A stretch of DNA of 64,000 nt from Bacteroidota bacterium (GCA_947460345.1 CANHGM010000008.1:36964-100963), one strand, 5' to 3'. Positions 1 through 10,428 are shown, counted from the first letter of the stretch. The notes: generated from the sequence alone by a model not told the origin. Translations and numbers: made by a program.

Positions 1-1
1 T

Positions 2-1474
2 GAAAGTTCGCTTTTAATTCCTTCTGAATTTGCCAGAATGGCCGTGGTTCATGGCACTGTCGCTACAGTATCTGACCCTCATGAAATAGCTAATGTGTGT
101 GGCAAAGAAGGTGTTTTATATATGATTGAAAATGCCAGTAAAGTGCCTTTTAACTTTTGTTTTGGTGCCCCAAGTTGTGTGCCTGCTACTATATTCGAAA
201 CCAATGGTGCTTCTTTAGATGCTGAAGTTGTAAATGAACTTTTAAATCATCCTCATATATATTACTTAACAGAGATGATGAACTACCCTGGGGTGATATA
301 CAATGATGAAGAAGTACACCGAAAAATAGCCTATGCCAAAGCGTCTAATTTACCAATAGATGGGCATGCTCCTTCCCTATCTGGCGAGTCTTTAGACAAA
401 TATATTTCTGCTGGTATTTCTACTGACCACGAATGCTCTGAACTTGATGAAGCCATTGAGAAAGCTAAAAAAGGCATGAAAATTTTGATTCGAGAAGGGA
501 GTGCCGCTAAAAACTTTGACTCTCTAATTCCTATTATCGACAAATTCCCTGCTCAAGTAATGTTCTGCAGCGACGACAAACATCCTGACAGTCTAGAAAT
601 GAGCCATATAAGAGATTTAGCTCAAAAAGCTTTAGATCTTGGGTATGATTTCTGGGATATTATATATGCTGCTTGTATTCACCCTGTTTTACATTACCAA
701 ATCCCTAGCGGATTGCTCAGAGTAGGTGACAAAGCAGATTTTATAACTACCGATAATCTTCAGTCTTTCTCAAATATTTGTACTTATATAAATGGTATAA
801 AAGTAGCCGAACATGGCCAAACATTTATAAAAAGGATTGAAGAAAAATCAATCAATAATTTTAATACTTCACCAAAAAATACAGCTGATTTTATATTGAA
901 TATTCCTGTAGAAAGCAGGAATGCTCAAGTTATCGTTATTCATGATGGTCAACTACTCACAAGCAAAGAAAATATAATTTTACCTACTGGTGTTTCAACT
1001 TTCGAAAGTGATATCAATCAAGATATAATAAAATTAGTGGTTGTGAATAGGTATTCAAATGCAAAAGTAGCAATGGCATTAGTAAAAAATTCAGGTATTA
1101 AAAGTGGTGCAATTGCCTCATCAGTAGCCCATGACAGTCATAATATAGTAGCTATGGGTTGTAACGATAAGGATATATGCAATGCCGTAAATCTTGTTAT
1201 TAAAGAAAAAGGTGGTCTTGCCTATTCAAATAACCAAATCAAACATATACTTCCATTGCCCGTTGCAGGGTTGATGAACAATATGGATGCTTGGGAAATG
1301 GCTGATGCATATACCGCAATAGATGAATTAGTTAAAACAGGAACTCAAACAACCCTCAAAGCACCTTTTATGACTTTAAGCTTTTTAGCCTTACCTGTAA
1401 TTCCTCAATTAAAACTAACAGATAAAGGTTTATTTGATGTAAACACTTTTGCTTATAGTGAGTTGTTTAGTTAA
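2..1474 (+). CDS. ade: adenine deaminase, 5' end outside window
   Basis: Hydrolyses adenine to hypoxanthine and ammonia for purine salvage in the cytoplasm. The reading frame is open from base 2 (it reads ESSLLIPSEFAR before the track's Met at 38), so the gene starts upstream of the window and the Met at 38 is internal. Visible are the family motif HGT-ATVSDPHEIANV near the start, possible metal-ligand segments GHAP (about residue 108 of the track ORF), DHE (about 131) and SDDKHP (about 178). The C-terminal adenine-deaminase domain ends in a segment close to PFMTLSFLALPVIP. About 490 residues are visible of an expected total near 540. The stop lies 3 nt from the stop of the convergent membrane transferase gene, and no terminator hairpin fits between them. 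Confidence 0.93.
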   Translation, partial: ESSLLIPSEFARMAVVHGTVATVSDPHEIANVCGKEGVLYMIENASKVPFNFCFGAPSCVPATIFETNGASLDAEVVNELLNHPHIYYLTEMMNYPGVIYNDEEVHRKIAYAKASNLPIDGHAPSLSGESLDKYISAGISTDHECSELDEAIEKAKKGMKILIREGSAAKNFDSLIPIIDKFPAQVMFCSDDKHPDSLEMSHIRDLAQKALDLGYDFWDIIYAACIHPVLHYQIPSGLLRVGDKADFITTDNLQSFSNICTYINGIKVAEHGQTFIKRIEEKSINNFNTSPKNTADFILNIPVESRNAQVIVIHDGQLLTSKENIILPTGVSTFESDINQDIIKLVVVNRYSNAKVAMALVKNSGIKSGAIASSVAHDSHNIVAMGCNDKDICNAVNLVIKEKGGLAYSNNQIKHILPLPVAGLMNNMDAWEMADAYTAIDELVKTGTQTTLKAPFMTLSFLALPVIPQLKLTDKGLFDVNTFAYSELFS

Positions 1475-1477
1475 TTG

Positions 1478-3364
1478 TTAATGCTCTAAATATTGCCTAA
1501 ACACCTCTTGCAAGTAACTCTTCCCTTCTTTTAACAATTGCGGGGTCATCGTTGTATCGGTTATATAATTGTGGTGATACTCCCCTCCTCTAAACAAATC
1601 TATAGAATATTCGTTTCCTGGTCGCATATATATAAACCCATCTGGACTATATGGCATATATGCAAACTCTTGATGGTATGGATTTAACATATTTCTACTC
1701 CATATAAATTCTTGGTGTTTCAATCCTAACTGATTAAGCAGAATTGCTGCTAAATCATGCTGTTGTATCATTTTAGTATACTTAACTCCTCTGTATTCTG
1801 GCTTGATCACTTGTCCATAAAACAACATAGGTATATGATGATGTCTAGCACAAAAAGGGTCTGTATGCAAATGGGTTGGATGTGCATGGTCTGAAACAAA
1901 TATAAACAAGGTATTGTTAAACCATGGTTGCTTTTTAGCATCAGCTATAAACTTACCAATGCTCTTATCTGTGTAATGAACTGAGTTAAGATAAGGTTTC
2001 TCATCTCCACCTTTCTTTATCACCTCTTTCATAGGTTGGTCATACGGGCTATGACTACTCAGTGTGAATATACTATTAAAAAAGGGTTGTTTAGATTGAG
2101 AATTTTGCTTGTTTAGCTCAGCAAATATATATTCATCAGGTATACCTAATTTCCCTTCCGGATATCCTGAAAAATCTTTCCCTTCTTTGATTACATCAAA
2201 ATTATTATACCACATATATCCTTTAATATTTCCATATATCAATTGGCCTCCAAACTGAAATGAGGTATGATAACCCGCTTGTTTAAATGAATTAACGATA
2301 CTAGGCAAATGCTGAAACTTATCAGGTTGTGATATGATTGAATGCTCTGGTTGTGCTGGAAAGGCACTCCATATAGAAGCCATACCTTGTTCTGACCTAT
2401 CTCCACTTCCATAGCATTCAGTAAACAAAAATCCATCATCGCATAGCTTTTCAAATTCTGGTGTTATACCACTATCACCTTGAGTATACTTAATCATATC
2501 AGCACTCCAACTTTCTAAAATCACTAATACCACATTAGGTCTGGTGTTGTTTAATATCATTATAGAAGTATCTTTTGAAACTTCGAACATTCCTTTTAAT
2601 GTTTTTTGTGCTTCATCATCCGTATAAAATTGATACGGATTTTTATCGGTATCAATACTCATATTTTGATATATGCTATTCATAAAGTTCCAAAATGAAT
2701 TGGTGGCAGCCACGTTCAAATCGTTGCTTTTGCTATAATAACATTCACTTTGGTTAATGGGTATTTGTTGTAAACCGCCTCTTAAACCAATAGCTACCAA
2801 AAATGCACTTATAAGCAAATAGGGAAACGGAAAAATCCAATTTTTATCAAGTTTTTGTAAATGAGTATATATATATTTATTGAAAAATAAAATTCCAATA
2901 CCTGCCTGAAAAACAATAAAGAACAAAGCAACTACGGTAGTTTTAACACCAGCCGTATTAATAACTTCATCTGGGTTAGACAAATATTTAATGGCTTTGT
3001 AATTTAGTTTCGCTCCCCATTCACTATACAGTTGCAATTCTGCACCAGTAATAATAGATATATAGGCTATGATGATATAAAAATAATACCTGATGATATA
3101 GTTAAATAAGTTTAAGCCTATGAGCGATTGTAAAAACATCAATAAGACAGGAATACCCATAATATAGGCTGTGGCAGATAAGTCTAGTCTTAAAGCATGT
3201 ACAAACAACATTAAAATATCTGACCAACTATTGGTGAATATTTTATCAGCATGATAGAAAATAAACACCAACTTATTGAGCGTAAAAAACAACAATATAA
3301 ACAGCACCATTTTTAAGGTGTTTTGTATAATATTTTTTAAATTATATGGTGTTGTAATGTTCAA
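1478..3364 (-). CDS. LtaS/MdoB-like sulfatase-superfamily membrane transferase
   Basis: Predicted inner-membrane enzyme of the alkaline phosphatase superfamily with lipoteichoic acid synthase-like architecture. About five hydrophobic helices fill residues 18-200, followed by a large periplasmic domain beginning near residue 275 (RPNVVLVILESWS) and carrying the metal motif VSDHAHP. In Gram-negative bacteria such proteins move phosphoglycerol or phosphoethanolamine to glycans or lipids; the substrate here cannot be told. The nucleophile position in the GDRT-type motif reads GDRSEQG, so Ser replaces the usual Thr. The start codon is TTG (MNITTPYN...); the next candidate is ATG at 3310, which would begin right inside the first membrane helix, so TTG is preferred. 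It stands alone, downstream of the rpsC terminator. Confidence 0.85.
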   Translation of the reverse strand: MNITTPYNLKNIIQNTLKMVLFILLFFTLNKLVFIFYHADKIFTNSWSDILMLFVHALRLDLSATAYIMGIPVLLMFLQSLIGLNLFNYIIRYYFYIIIAYISIITGAELQLYSEWGAKLNYKAIKYLSNPDEVINTAGVKTTVVALFFIVFQAGIGILFFNKYIYTHLQKLDKNWIFPFPYLLISAFLVAIGLRGGLQQIPINQSECYYSKSNDLNVAATNSFWNFMNSIYQNMSIDTDKNPYQFYTDDEAQKTLKGMFEVSKDTSIMILNNTRPNVVLVILESWSADMIKYTQGDSGITPEFEKLCDDGFLFTECYGSGDRSEQGMASIWSAFPAQPEHSIISQPDKFQHLPSIVNSFKQAGYHTSFQFGGQLIYGNIKGYMWYNNFDVIKEGKDFSGYPEGKLGIPDEYIFAELNKQNSQSKQPFFNSIFTLSSHSPYDQPMKEVIKKGGDEKPYLNSVHYTDKSIGKFIADAKKQPWFNNTLFIFVSDHAHPTHLHTDPFCARHHHIPMLFYGQVIKPEYRGVKYTKMIQQHDLAAILLNQLGLKHQEFIWSRNMLNPYHQEFAYMPYSPDGFIYMRPGNEYSIDLFRGGEYHHNYITDTTMTPQLLKEGKSYLQEVFRQYLEH

Positions 3365-3540
3365 TAGAATAAGGGTGCAATATTAACTAATTATATGGGA
3401 TTTGTATATATTTAGCAATTATAGTTTAGTCATAAAAAACATTGTAGCTAGCAATACCAGGTTTCAAAACTTGCTTTTATATAATTTTATTTTTATATAG
3501 TAAGTAAGCGGCTTGCTTTTGATTTAATTAATTACGAATA

Positions 3541-3562
3541 GATTTATTTATAAGAATAAATC
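3541..3562. terminator. AT-only inverted repeat next to the rpsC terminator
   Basis: Perfect 8-bp inverted repeat GATTTATT-N6-AATAAATC placed just beyond the main rpsC terminator for minus-strand transcription. It might act as a second hairpin for leak-through transcripts, but it contains only two G-C pairs and could be chance. The rest of 3365-3564 shows no gene or RNA. Confidence 0.3.
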
Positions 3563-3564
3563 AT

Positions 3565-3594
3565 AAAAAAAACCACCTCAAATGAGATGGTTTT
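3565..3594 (-). terminator. Rho-independent terminator after rpsC
   Basis: On the minus-strand RNA an 11-bp stem AAAACCAUCUC/GAGGUGGUUUU (one G-U pair) with a 4-nt loop is followed by a run of six U. It begins 24 nt after the rpsC stop and closes the str-S10 transcript. On the plus strand the G-U pair becomes a C-A mismatch, so it should work in one direction only. Confidence 0.85.
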
Positions 3595-3617
3595 TATGTT
3601 TATGCAATTATATAAAA

Positions 3618-4433
3618 CTAACTTCTTGGTCTTCTGTTTTGGCCACCAGGTCCACCTTGACCAGGTCCGCCTCTTCTTTCTCCACCACCAGCATTGTTTC
3701 TACCTCTAGGTCTGCGGTCGTCTCCACCACGGCTATCATTTCTACGGTCATCACCACCTCTACCTGAAGGCTTTTCAGCTACCACAAAATTAGGGTTTAG
3801 GTCACGTTTCCCATAAACTTCACCACGGCAAATCCATACTTTAATACCTATTTTACCATATACTGTTAATGCTTCGCTCAATGCATAATCGATATCTGCT
3901 CTAAGTGTATGCAAAGGAGTTCTTCCATCTTTGTATTGTTCGCTACGAGCAATCTCAGCTCCACCTAAACGACCAGATACCATGATTTTGATTCCTTCAG
4001 CACCCATTCTCATAGTAGAAGCGATAGACATTTTAACTGCACGCTTAAATGATACACGAGCTTCTAATTGTTGAGCTATAGATTCACCTACCAATTTAGC
4101 ATCCAATTCAGGACGTTTGATTTCAAAAATGTTGATTTGAACATCTTTTTTGGTAAGTTTTTTTATTTCTTCTTTGATTTTATCAACCTCAGCACCACCT
4201 TTTCCAATCACAATACCTGGACGGCTAGTGTGAACAGTAATGATAATACGCTTAAGCGTTCTTTCAATTACAGTTCTAGCGATACCACCTTTAGGGATAC
4301 GTGCTTTTAAATAATTTCTGATTTGATCATCTTCAATAAGTTTTTCAGCTCCTTTTTTACCAGCGAACCAATTTGAATCCCATCCTTTGATGATTCCTAA
4401 TCTAAGACCTATCGGGTTTACTTTTTGTCCCAT
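3618..4433 (-). CDS. rpsC: 30S ribosomal protein S3 with Gly/Arg-rich tail
   Basis: Part of the 30S head at the mRNA entry channel. The N-terminal KH domain carries GIVIGKGG (about residue 75) and the C-terminal S3 domain carries [13 protein letters not shown]. The protein is 271 residues, against about 233 in E. coli; the excess is a low-complexity tail from about residue 220 made of Gly, Arg, Asp and Asn, with RGGDDRR occurring twice. It is the last gene of this operon: rplP, rpmC, rpsQ and the spc genes that usually follow are absent, and a terminator follows instead. It starts at ATG 21 nt after the rplV stop. Confidence 0.98.
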   Translation of the reverse strand: MGQKVNPIGLRLGIIKGWDSNWFAGKKGAEKLIEDDQIRNYLKARIPKGGIARTVIERTLKRIIITVHTSRPGIVIGKGGAEVDKIKEEIKKLTKKDVQINIFEIKRPELDAKLVGESIAQQLEARVSFKRAVKMSIASTMRMGAEGIKIMVSGRLGGAEIARSEQYKDGRTPLHTLRADIDYALSEALTVYGKIGIKVWICRGEVYGKRDLNPNFVVAEKPSGRGGDDRRNDSRGGDDRRPRGRNNAGGGERRGGPGQGGPGGQNRRPRS

Positions 4434-4454
4434 TTTATATTATTTAGTCGAGTA

Positions 4455-4823
4455 TTAATTTGATTGAGTTTCTACAGTTGTTTGCACTTTGGTATCAACC
4501 ACTAAAGTGATGTGATTTGAACGCTTACGAATTTTGTAACCACGTCCTTGAGGTGCTGGTTGCATACGTTTAGCAATCATTCCACCATCTACAAAAACAG
4601 TTTTAACAACTAGGTCTTCAAAATTTGTGCTTTGATTCACTTGACCCCAGTTAGCAATTGCTGATTTAAGCAATTTCTCAACATATAGGGCATACATTTT
4701 TCTATTGTTGAAACGTAGGATATTTAAAGCATCTTCTACTTTTTTACCACGAATCATATCTACCACTAATCGCATTTTACGAGGCGACGTAGGGCAATTT
4801 CTTAATTTAGCAACAGCTTCCAT
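4455..4823 (-). CDS. rplV: 50S ribosomal protein L22
   Basis: Binds all 23S rRNA domains and lines the peptide exit tunnel with its long hairpin. The 122-residue sequence shows the N-terminal [21 protein letters not shown] and the tunnel hairpin [22 protein letters not shown]. Length is typical (110-135). It lies 16 nt downstream of rpsS and 21 nt upstream of rpsC in the str-S10 operon, so it is cotranscribed. No insertion or deletion is visible in the hairpin region where macrolide resistance changes occur. Confidence 0.98.
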   Translation of the reverse strand: MEAVAKLRNCPTSPRKMRLVVDMIRGKKVEDALNILRFNNRKMYALYVEKLLKSAIANWGQVNQSTNFEDLVVKTVFVDGGMIAKRMQPAPQGRGYKIRKRSNHITLVVDTKVQTTVETQSN

Positions 4824-4839
4824 CTATGTTTAATTCTTA

Positions 4840-5106
4840 TTAATTATTTTTTACTGGGTGACCTTTGAATGTACGAGTAGGTGAAAACTCTCCTAGTTTA
4901 TGACCAACCATATTTTCAGTTACATATACTGGTATAAATTTATTACCATTATGAACAGCGAACGTATGTCCAACGAAATCAGGAGTGATCATCGAGCGTC
5001 TGCTCCATGTTTTTACTACTGTTTTCTTTTTATTGTCATTTAACTGAAGAACTTTTTTCTCCAATTTATAATCTACAAAAGGACCTTTTTTGAGTGAACG
5101 AGCCAT
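4840..5106 (-). CDS. rpsS: 30S ribosomal protein S19
   Basis: 30S head protein that forms a complex with S13 and contacts the A-site tRNA region. The 88 residues start with [18 protein letters not shown] and end with the conserved [15 protein letters not shown]. Length matches the family (about 90). It sits between rplB (28 nt upstream) and rplV (16 nt downstream). Confidence 0.98.
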   Translation of the reverse strand: MARSLKKGPFVDYKLEKKVLQLNDNKKKTVVKTWSRRSMITPDFVGHTFAVHNGNKFIPVYVTENMVGHKLGEFSPTRTFKGHPVKNN

Positions 5107-5134
5107 GTATTCTTATGTTTTTATTAATAGGTTA

Positions 5135-5959
5135 TTATTTTTTTCTTCTCTCTAAGATATACTTACTTGAAGCATTTTTAGGTTTACGAGTTTTGTATCC
5201 TTTAGATAGCAATCCTTTACGTGAGCGTGGATGTCCTCCTGATGCACGTCCTTCACCACCACCCATTGGATGGTCTACAGGATTCATGGCTACACCTCTC
5301 ACTCTTGGTCTGCGACCTAACCATCTGCTTCTACCAGCTTTTCCACTATATACCAAACTGTGGTCAGGGTTAGATACAGAACCAATTGTAGCTAAACAAT
5401 TAATTAAGATCATACGAGTCTCACCTGAAGGCATTTTTAATGTTGCATACTTTTCAGTACGTGCTAATAATTGTGCATATGAACCAGCTGAACGAGCCAT
5501 TTTACCGCCTTGTCCAGGTCTTAATTCTATGTTGTGTATAATAGAACCTAAAGGTATTTCACTTAATGTCATGGTATTTCCAACTTCAGGTACTGAATTT
5601 GGTCCGCTCATGATTTCTTGTCCTACTTTTATTCCATTTGGAGCTATTATGTATCTTTTTTCTCCATCGCTGTATTTAACTAATGAAATAAAACAGCTTC
5701 TGTTTGGATCGTATTCTACAGTTTCAACCACTGCAGCTACGCCATGTTTGTCTCTTTTAAAATCAATTAAACGATATTTTTGTTTGTGACCACCGCCTAT
5801 ATAACGCATAGTCATTTTACCTTGATTGTTTCTTCCTCCACTTTTGTGGATAGATTCAGTCAAAGATTTTTCAGGTCTATTTGTGGTTAACTCAGCATAA
5901 GTATTGGCTACTTTGAAACGAGTTCCTGGGGTTATTGGATTAAATCTTTTTACTGCCAT
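5135..5959 (-). CDS. rplB: 50S ribosomal protein L2
   Basis: Core 50S protein needed for subunit joining and peptidyl transferase function. It has 274 residues, normal for the family. The C-terminal signature [19 protein letters not shown] keeps the functionally important His of the DHP motif; the second His of the usual HPHGGGEG is Met here. It starts 5 nt after rplW and precedes rpsS. A 231-residue plus-strand ORF (5094-5789) lies antisense to it and is a shadow. Confidence 0.98.
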   Translation of the reverse strand: MAVKRFNPITPGTRFKVANTYAELTTNRPEKSLTESIHKSGGRNNQGKMTMRYIGGGHKQKYRLIDFKRDKHGVAAVVETVEYDPNRSCFISLVKYSDGEKRYIIAPNGIKVGQEIMSGPNSVPEVGNTMTLSEIPLGSIIHNIELRPGQGGKMARSAGSYAQLLARTEKYATLKMPSGETRMILINCLATIGSVSNPDHSLVYSGKAGRSRWLGRRPRVRGVAMNPVDHPMGGGEGRASGGHPRSRKGLLSKGYKTRKPKNASSKYILERRKK

Positions 5960-5964
5960 GACTA

Positions 5965-6264
5965 TTATATGTTTGCGTAGAAGTCAATTGTTTGACCTTC
6001 TTGTAGGGTAATAATTGCTTTTTTGAAGGCTGATTTTCTTCCAGAGAAAATTCCTTTTTTAGTTTGACGAGTAACCATTTTACCACCATATTTCATAGTG
6101 CTAATGCCAGCAACTTTAACGTCATACATTTTTTCAACTGCCTCAATTATTTGAGGTTTTGTAGCAGCAGTATGAACTAAGAATCCAAACTGTTTGTATT
6201 TATCGGTGATCTTCTGCATTTTTTCAGTCACCAAAGGTTTTACTAGTATTTGTGCGTTGTTCAT
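5965..6264 (-). CDS. rplW: 50S ribosomal protein L23
   Basis: Sits at the tunnel exit and is the docking site for trigger factor and SRP. The 99 residues include the family segments VKPLVTEKM at the N terminus, [16 protein letters not shown] in the middle and [13 protein letters not shown] near the end. Length is normal. It is 4 nt from rplD and 5 nt from rplB, consistent with tight translational coupling in the operon. Confidence 0.97.
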   Translation of the reverse strand: MNNAQILVKPLVTEKMQKITDKYKQFGFLVHTAATKPQIIEAVEKMYDVKVAGISTMKYGGKMVTRQTKKGIFSGRKSAFKKAIITLQEGQTIDFYANI

Positions 6265-6268
6265 GATC

Positions 6269-6898
6269 TTACTTATTCAATAATTCTTCAATTTTAGCTA
6301 TTGACTTTTCCATCAATATAATTTTTTTAGCATTCAACACATCATAAGTGTTAAGATCTGCTGCATTCACTATATTTGATTTTGGGATGTTTCTACCAGA
6401 AAGATAAACATTTTTGTTAAACTCATCTGTTACAAATAAAAACTTTTGGTTATCAACTTTTAAGTTTTTAAGTAATTGAATGAACTGTTTAGTTTTTGGA
6501 GTGTCGTAATTAAAGTTTTCAATAACTGTAATTGATTCACTTTTAAGCTTACTGCTAAGTGCTGATTTACGAGCTAATGTTTTAACTTTTTTATTCAATT
6601 TAAAACTATAGTCGCGTGGTTGAGGTCCAAATATTCTTGCACCACCTACGATTGTTCCAGATTTAATTGAACCGGCACGAGCACCACCTGTTCCTTTCTG
6701 ACGTTTCAACTTTCTAGTTGAACCTGATACTTGTGAACGCTCCAATGAACTATGTGTACCTTGGCGACGGTTAGCTTGCATTTGCTTAACGTCTAACCAC
6801 ATTACATGTTCATTTGGTTCTAATCCGAAAACATCGGCTGAGAGCTTCACTTTGCGGCCTGTATCGTTGCCTTCAATATTGAATATGTTCAGTTCCAT
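6269..6898 (-). CDS. rplD: 50S ribosomal protein L4
   Basis: Binds 23S rRNA near the tunnel constriction; in some bacteria it also autoregulates the S10 operon. The 209 residues contain the long tunnel loop with KLKRQKGTGGARAGSIKSG followed by IFGPQPRDYSFKLNKKVK. It lies 2 nt downstream of rplC and 4 nt upstream of rplW. Whether L4 autoregulation exists here cannot be read from the sequence; in this lineage the operon is led by rpsL rather than rpsJ. Confidence 0.97.
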   Translation of the reverse strand: MELNIFNIEGNDTGRKVKLSADVFGLEPNEHVMWLDVKQMQANRRQGTHSSLERSQVSGSTRKLKRQKGTGGARAGSIKSGTIVGGARIFGPQPRDYSFKLNKKVKTLARKSALSSKLKSESITVIENFNYDTPKTKQFIQLLKNLKVDNQKFLFVTDEFNKNVYLSGRNIPKSNIVNAADLNTYDVLNAKKIILMEKSIAKIEELLNK

Positions 6899-6900
6899 TT

Positions 6901-7518
6901 TTATTTCTCAATTATCACATAAGATCCTTTAGCACCCGGTATAGCACCTTTTAATACTAAAAGATTGTTTTCTTTGTTTATTTTTAATACAGCTAAATTG
7001 GTCATTTTAACTCTGTCTCCACCTGTACGTCCTGCCATACGCATTCCTTTGAATACACGTGAAGGCCATGATGAAGCACCTAATGATCCTGGAGCTCTTT
7101 GACGGTCATGTTGACCATGCGTTGCTCCTCCTACTCCACTAAATCCATGGCGTTTTACAACACCTTGAAAACCTTTACCTTTTGAAGTTCCTACTGCGTC
7201 TACAAAGTCACCTTCTTCAAATATATCTACCGTAATGGTATCGCCTAATTTGTACTCAGCTGTAAATTCTTTAAACTCCACTAATTTAGACTTAGATGTA
7301 GTTCCAGCTTTTTTAAAGTGGCCTTGTAATGGTTTAGTTACATTTTTTTCTTTACGTGTTCCGTATCCAAGTTGAATGGCATTATAACCATCTGTTGCTT
7401 CTGTTTTTACTTGTGTAACAGAACATGGACCTGCTTGAACTACCGTGCAAGGTATTTTTTTACCTTCTGGGGTGATGACACTTGTCATACCTACTTTTAT
7501 TCCTATTATTCCTGACAT
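6901..7518 (-). CDS. rplC: 50S ribosomal protein L3
   Basis: Primary 23S rRNA binder near the peptidyl transferase centre. The 205-residue protein starts [14 protein letters not shown] and carries the central extension [19 protein letters not shown], which contains the Gln that is methylated in E. coli, and the motif [10 protein letters not shown]. It lies 11 nt after rpsJ and 2 nt before rplD. Confidence 0.98.
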   Translation of the reverse strand: MSGIIGIKVGMTSVITPEGKKIPCTVVQAGPCSVTQVKTEATDGYNAIQLGYGTRKEKNVTKPLQGHFKKAGTTSKSKLVEFKEFTAEYKLGDTITVDIFEEGDFVDAVGTSKGKGFQGVVKRHGFSGVGGATHGQHDRQRAPGSLGASSWPSRVFKGMRMAGRTGGDRVKMTNLAVLKINKENNLLVLKGAIPGAKGSYVIIEK

Positions 7519-7529
7519 GGCTGTATTCG

Positions 7530-7835
7530 TTATTTAATTTCTACTTCTACTCCACTTGGTAAATCAAGTTTCATTAAGGCATCAATAGTTTTTGTAGTTG
7601 AACTATAAATATCTATTAATCTTTTGTATGAACAAAGTTGGAATTGTTCTCTTGCTTTTTTGTTTACGTGTGGTGAACGTAAAACAGTATAAATTTTCTT
7701 TTCAGTAGGTAAAGGGATTGGACCACTTACCACAGCTCCTGTAGATTTTACAGTGCGAACGATTTTTTCAGCTGACTTGTCAACTAAGTTGTAATCGAAC
7801 GATTTTAATTTTATTCTAAATTTTTGAGAAACCAT
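7530..7835 (-). CDS. rpsJ: 30S ribosomal protein S10
   Basis: 30S head protein, also the NusE partner of NusB in antitermination. The 101 residues include the signatures [21 protein letters not shown] and [13 protein letters not shown], and it has the normal length. It starts 7 nt after fusA. Here the S10 cluster runs on from the str cluster with no promoter-sized gap, and tuf, often between them in proteobacteria, is absent. Confidence 0.98.
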   Translation of the reverse strand: MVSQKFRIKLKSFDYNLVDKSAEKIVRTVKSTGAVVSGPIPLPTEKKIYTVLRSPHVNKKAREQFQLCSYKRLIDIYSSTTKTIDALMKLDLPSGVEVEIK

Positions 7836-7842
7836 TGTCTTT

Positions 7843-9948
7843 TTATGCGTTTACTTTATTACCGTTTACTTTTGCTAATACTTCAGAAGTGATATTATTA
7901 GGTGCTTCTGCATAGTTATTAAATTCCATTGTTGATGAAGCACGACCTGAAGTGATGGTACGTAATTGTGTTACATATCCAAACATTTCACCTAATGGTA
8001 CTTTTGCTTTGATTACTTGTGATCCAGCTCTAGTATCCATTCCTTCTAATTGTCCACGACGTTTATTTAAATCACCTATTACATCACCCATATTTTCTTC
8101 TGGTGTTAATACTTCAATCTTCATGATTGGTTCTAATAACACTGGTCTTGCTTTTCTACATGCTTCTTTAAATGCTATTCTAGCACAAAGTTCGAATGAC
8201 ATAGAATCAGAGTCAACTGCGTGGAATGAACCATCAAACAATCTTACTCTTAAGTTTTCTACTGGGAATCCTGCTAATACACCATTTGACATAGCTGAAT
8301 CAAAACCTTTTTGTACTGAAGGAATAAATTCTTTAGGAATTGAACCACCAACTATTTCGTTAATAAATTCTAATCCTTTTGTTTCTGCAGTTGGAGGCAA
8401 TAATTCAAACTGAATATCAGCGAATTTACCACGACCACCTGATTGTTTCTTGAATACCTCTCTATGCGTAACAGCTTGTGTTACAGTTTCTTTATATGCT
8501 ACTTGTGGTGCACCTTGGTTAATCTCCAATTTGAACTCACGACGTAAACGGTCTACAATAATTTCTAAGTGTAATTCACCCATTCCACTGATAACTGTTT
8601 GACCAGTTTCTTCATCAGTTTTAACACGGAATGTAGGATCTTCTTCTGCTAATTTACCTAAGGCAATACTCAATTTATCAACCTCAGCTTGAACTTTAGG
8701 CTCAATAGCTAAACCAATAACTGGCTCAGGGAAAACCATCGCTTCTAATATAATAGGATTGCCTTCAGAACATAAAGTATCACCAGTTTTGATGTCTTTA
8801 AAACCTACAGCCGCACCTATATCTCCTGCACCTAAGAATTCAATAGGATTTTGTTTATTAGCATGCATTTGAAAGATACGAGAGATACGCTCTTTGTTTC
8901 CACTACGAGTATTGTAAACATAAGAACCTGCATCTAATTTACCAGAGTATGCTCTCATGAAAGCCAAACGACCAACATAAGGATCAGTTGCAATTTTAAA
9001 TGCTAATGCAGTAAATGGTTCGTTATAATCAGGTTTGATTAAAACTTCAGCTCCTGTGTCAGGGTTTGTACCAATAATCTCAGCTCTATCTAAAGGACTA
9101 GGCATCAATTCCATCACTAAATCTAGCATGGTTTGAACACCTTTATTTTTGAATGAAGAACCACAAACCATAGGAACAATTTTCATATCAAGAGTAGCTG
9201 CACGTAAGGCATCTAAAATTTCTCTTTCAGAAATTGAGTCTGGGTTTTCAAAGAATTTTTCTAATAATTTATCATCATACTCAGAAACAGCTTCAAGTAA
9301 TTTTTCTCTCCACATTAAAGCTTCTTCTTTCATATCTTCAGGAATAGGCACTTCTTTATAAGTCATACCTTTATCATGCTCGTTCCAAACCATTCCTCTG
9401 AAGTTGATTAAGTCAACCACTCCAGTGAAATTATCTTCAGCACCTATTGGTAATTGCAAAGGTATTGCGTTACTACCTAACATTGAACGAACTTGTTTAA
9501 CAACGTTTAAGAAGTCAGCACCAGCACGATCCATTTTATTAACGAACCCGATACGAGCAACATTGTAGTTATTAGCCAAACGCCAGTTGGTCTCAGATTG
9601 AGGTTCAACACCATCAACTGCTGAGAATAAAAATACTAGACCATCCAATACACGTAATGAACGATTTACTTCTACAGTAAAATCCACGTGACCAGGTGTA
9701 TCAATAATATTGATATGATAATCTTTACCTAAATATTTCCAAAATACTGTTGTTGCAGCAGATGTAATGGTTATTCCTCTTTCTTGTTCTTGTACCATCC
9801 AATCCATTGTAGCAGCACCATCATGTACTTCTCCAATTTTATGGTTAACACCAGAATAGTATAGAATACGTTCAGTTGTTGTGGTTTTACCTGCATCAAT
9901 ATGTGCGGCAATACCTATATTTCTTGTATATTTAAGATCTCTTGACAT
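7843..9948 (-). CDS. fusA: translation elongation factor G
   Basis: GTPase that drives translocation of tRNAs and mRNA and, with RRF, ribosome recycling. The 701 residues show the complete G domain: G1 [15 protein letters not shown] (about residue 15), G3 DTPGHVDF (about 85), G4 NKMDRAGA (about 140), followed by domains II-V ending with the usual [15 protein letters not shown] region. Length is typical. It sits between rpsG (9 nt) and rpsJ (7 nt). No frameshift or missing residue was noticed. Other Bacteroidota may carry a second EF-G copy; this is the canonical str-operon one. Confidence 0.99.
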   Translation of the reverse strand: MSRDLKYTRNIGIAAHIDAGKTTTTERILYYSGVNHKIGEVHDGAATMDWMVQEQERGITITSAATTVFWKYLGKDYHINIIDTPGHVDFTVEVNRSLRVLDGLVFLFSAVDGVEPQSETNWRLANNYNVARIGFVNKMDRAGADFLNVVKQVRSMLGSNAIPLQLPIGAEDNFTGVVDLINFRGMVWNEHDKGMTYKEVPIPEDMKEEALMWREKLLEAVSEYDDKLLEKFFENPDSISEREILDALRAATLDMKIVPMVCGSSFKNKGVQTMLDLVMELMPSPLDRAEIIGTNPDTGAEVLIKPDYNEPFTALAFKIATDPYVGRLAFMRAYSGKLDAGSYVYNTRSGNKERISRIFQMHANKQNPIEFLGAGDIGAAVGFKDIKTGDTLCSEGNPIILEAMVFPEPVIGLAIEPKVQAEVDKLSIALGKLAEEDPTFRVKTDEETGQTVISGMGELHLEIIVDRLRREFKLEINQGAPQVAYKETVTQAVTHREVFKKQSGGRGKFADIQFELLPPTAETKGLEFINEIVGGSIPKEFIPSVQKGFDSAMSNGVLAGFPVENLRVRLFDGSFHAVDSDSMSFELCARIAFKEACRKARPVLLEPIMKIEVLTPEENMGDVIGDLNKRRGQLEGMDTRAGSQVIKAKVPLGEMFGYVTQLRTITSGRASSTMEFNNYAEAPNNITSEVLAKVNGNKVNA

Positions 9949-9957
9949 TTGTTATGA

Positions 9958-10428
9958 TTAGTTTGCTCTAAAATGAGAGAATGCTTTATTGGCTTCAGCC
10001 ATTTTATGAGTATCGTCTTTTTTCTTCACTGATGCACCTTCACCTTTAGAAGCTGCAATAATTTCATTGGCAAGACGTTGTGCCATAGTTTTTTCTGAAC
10101 GTCTGCGGGTATAAGTAACCATCCATTTCATTCCTAATTGGATTTTACGGTCAGCACTTACTTCTACTGGTATTTGGAAGTTTGCACCACCCACACGTCT
10201 TGCTTTGGTTTCAACCGCTGGCATAACGTTATTTAGGGCTTTTTTCCATACATCAATTCCTCTTTCTTGTGTTTTAGCTTCAACCATATCTAAAGCTCCG
10301 TAAAAAATATCGAAAGCGATAGTTTTTTTACCTGCCCACATAAGGTTATTTACAAAACGTGTAACCATGACATCATTAAATTTTGCGTCTGGTGGTAATA
10401 TGCGTTTTTTGGCTTTTGCTTTTCTCAT
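9958..10428 (-). CDS. rpsG: 30S ribosomal protein S7
   Basis: Nucleates assembly of the 30S head and contacts the E site. The 156 residues begin MRKAKAKKR and carry the conserved block VMPAVETKARRVGGANFQIPVEV and the C-terminal segment RRRSEKTMAQRLANEI. Length matches the family. It is 9 nt from both rpsL and fusA. Confidence 0.98.
   Translation of the reverse strand: MRKAKAKKRILPPDAKFNDVMVTRFVNNLMWAGKKTIAFDIFYGALDMVEAKTQERGIDVWKKALNNVMPAVETKARRVGGANFQIPVEVSADRKIQLGMKWMVTYTRRRSEKTMAQRLANEIIAASKGEGASVKKKDDTHKMAEANKAFSHFRAN

Noticed and set aside
5094-5789. 231-aa plus-strand ORF
   Set aside because: Lies entirely antisense to rplB, whose protein is unmistakable; composition is that of a shadow frame.
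7952-8413. 153-aa plus-strand ORF
   Set aside because: Antisense shadow of fusA with no recognisable domain.
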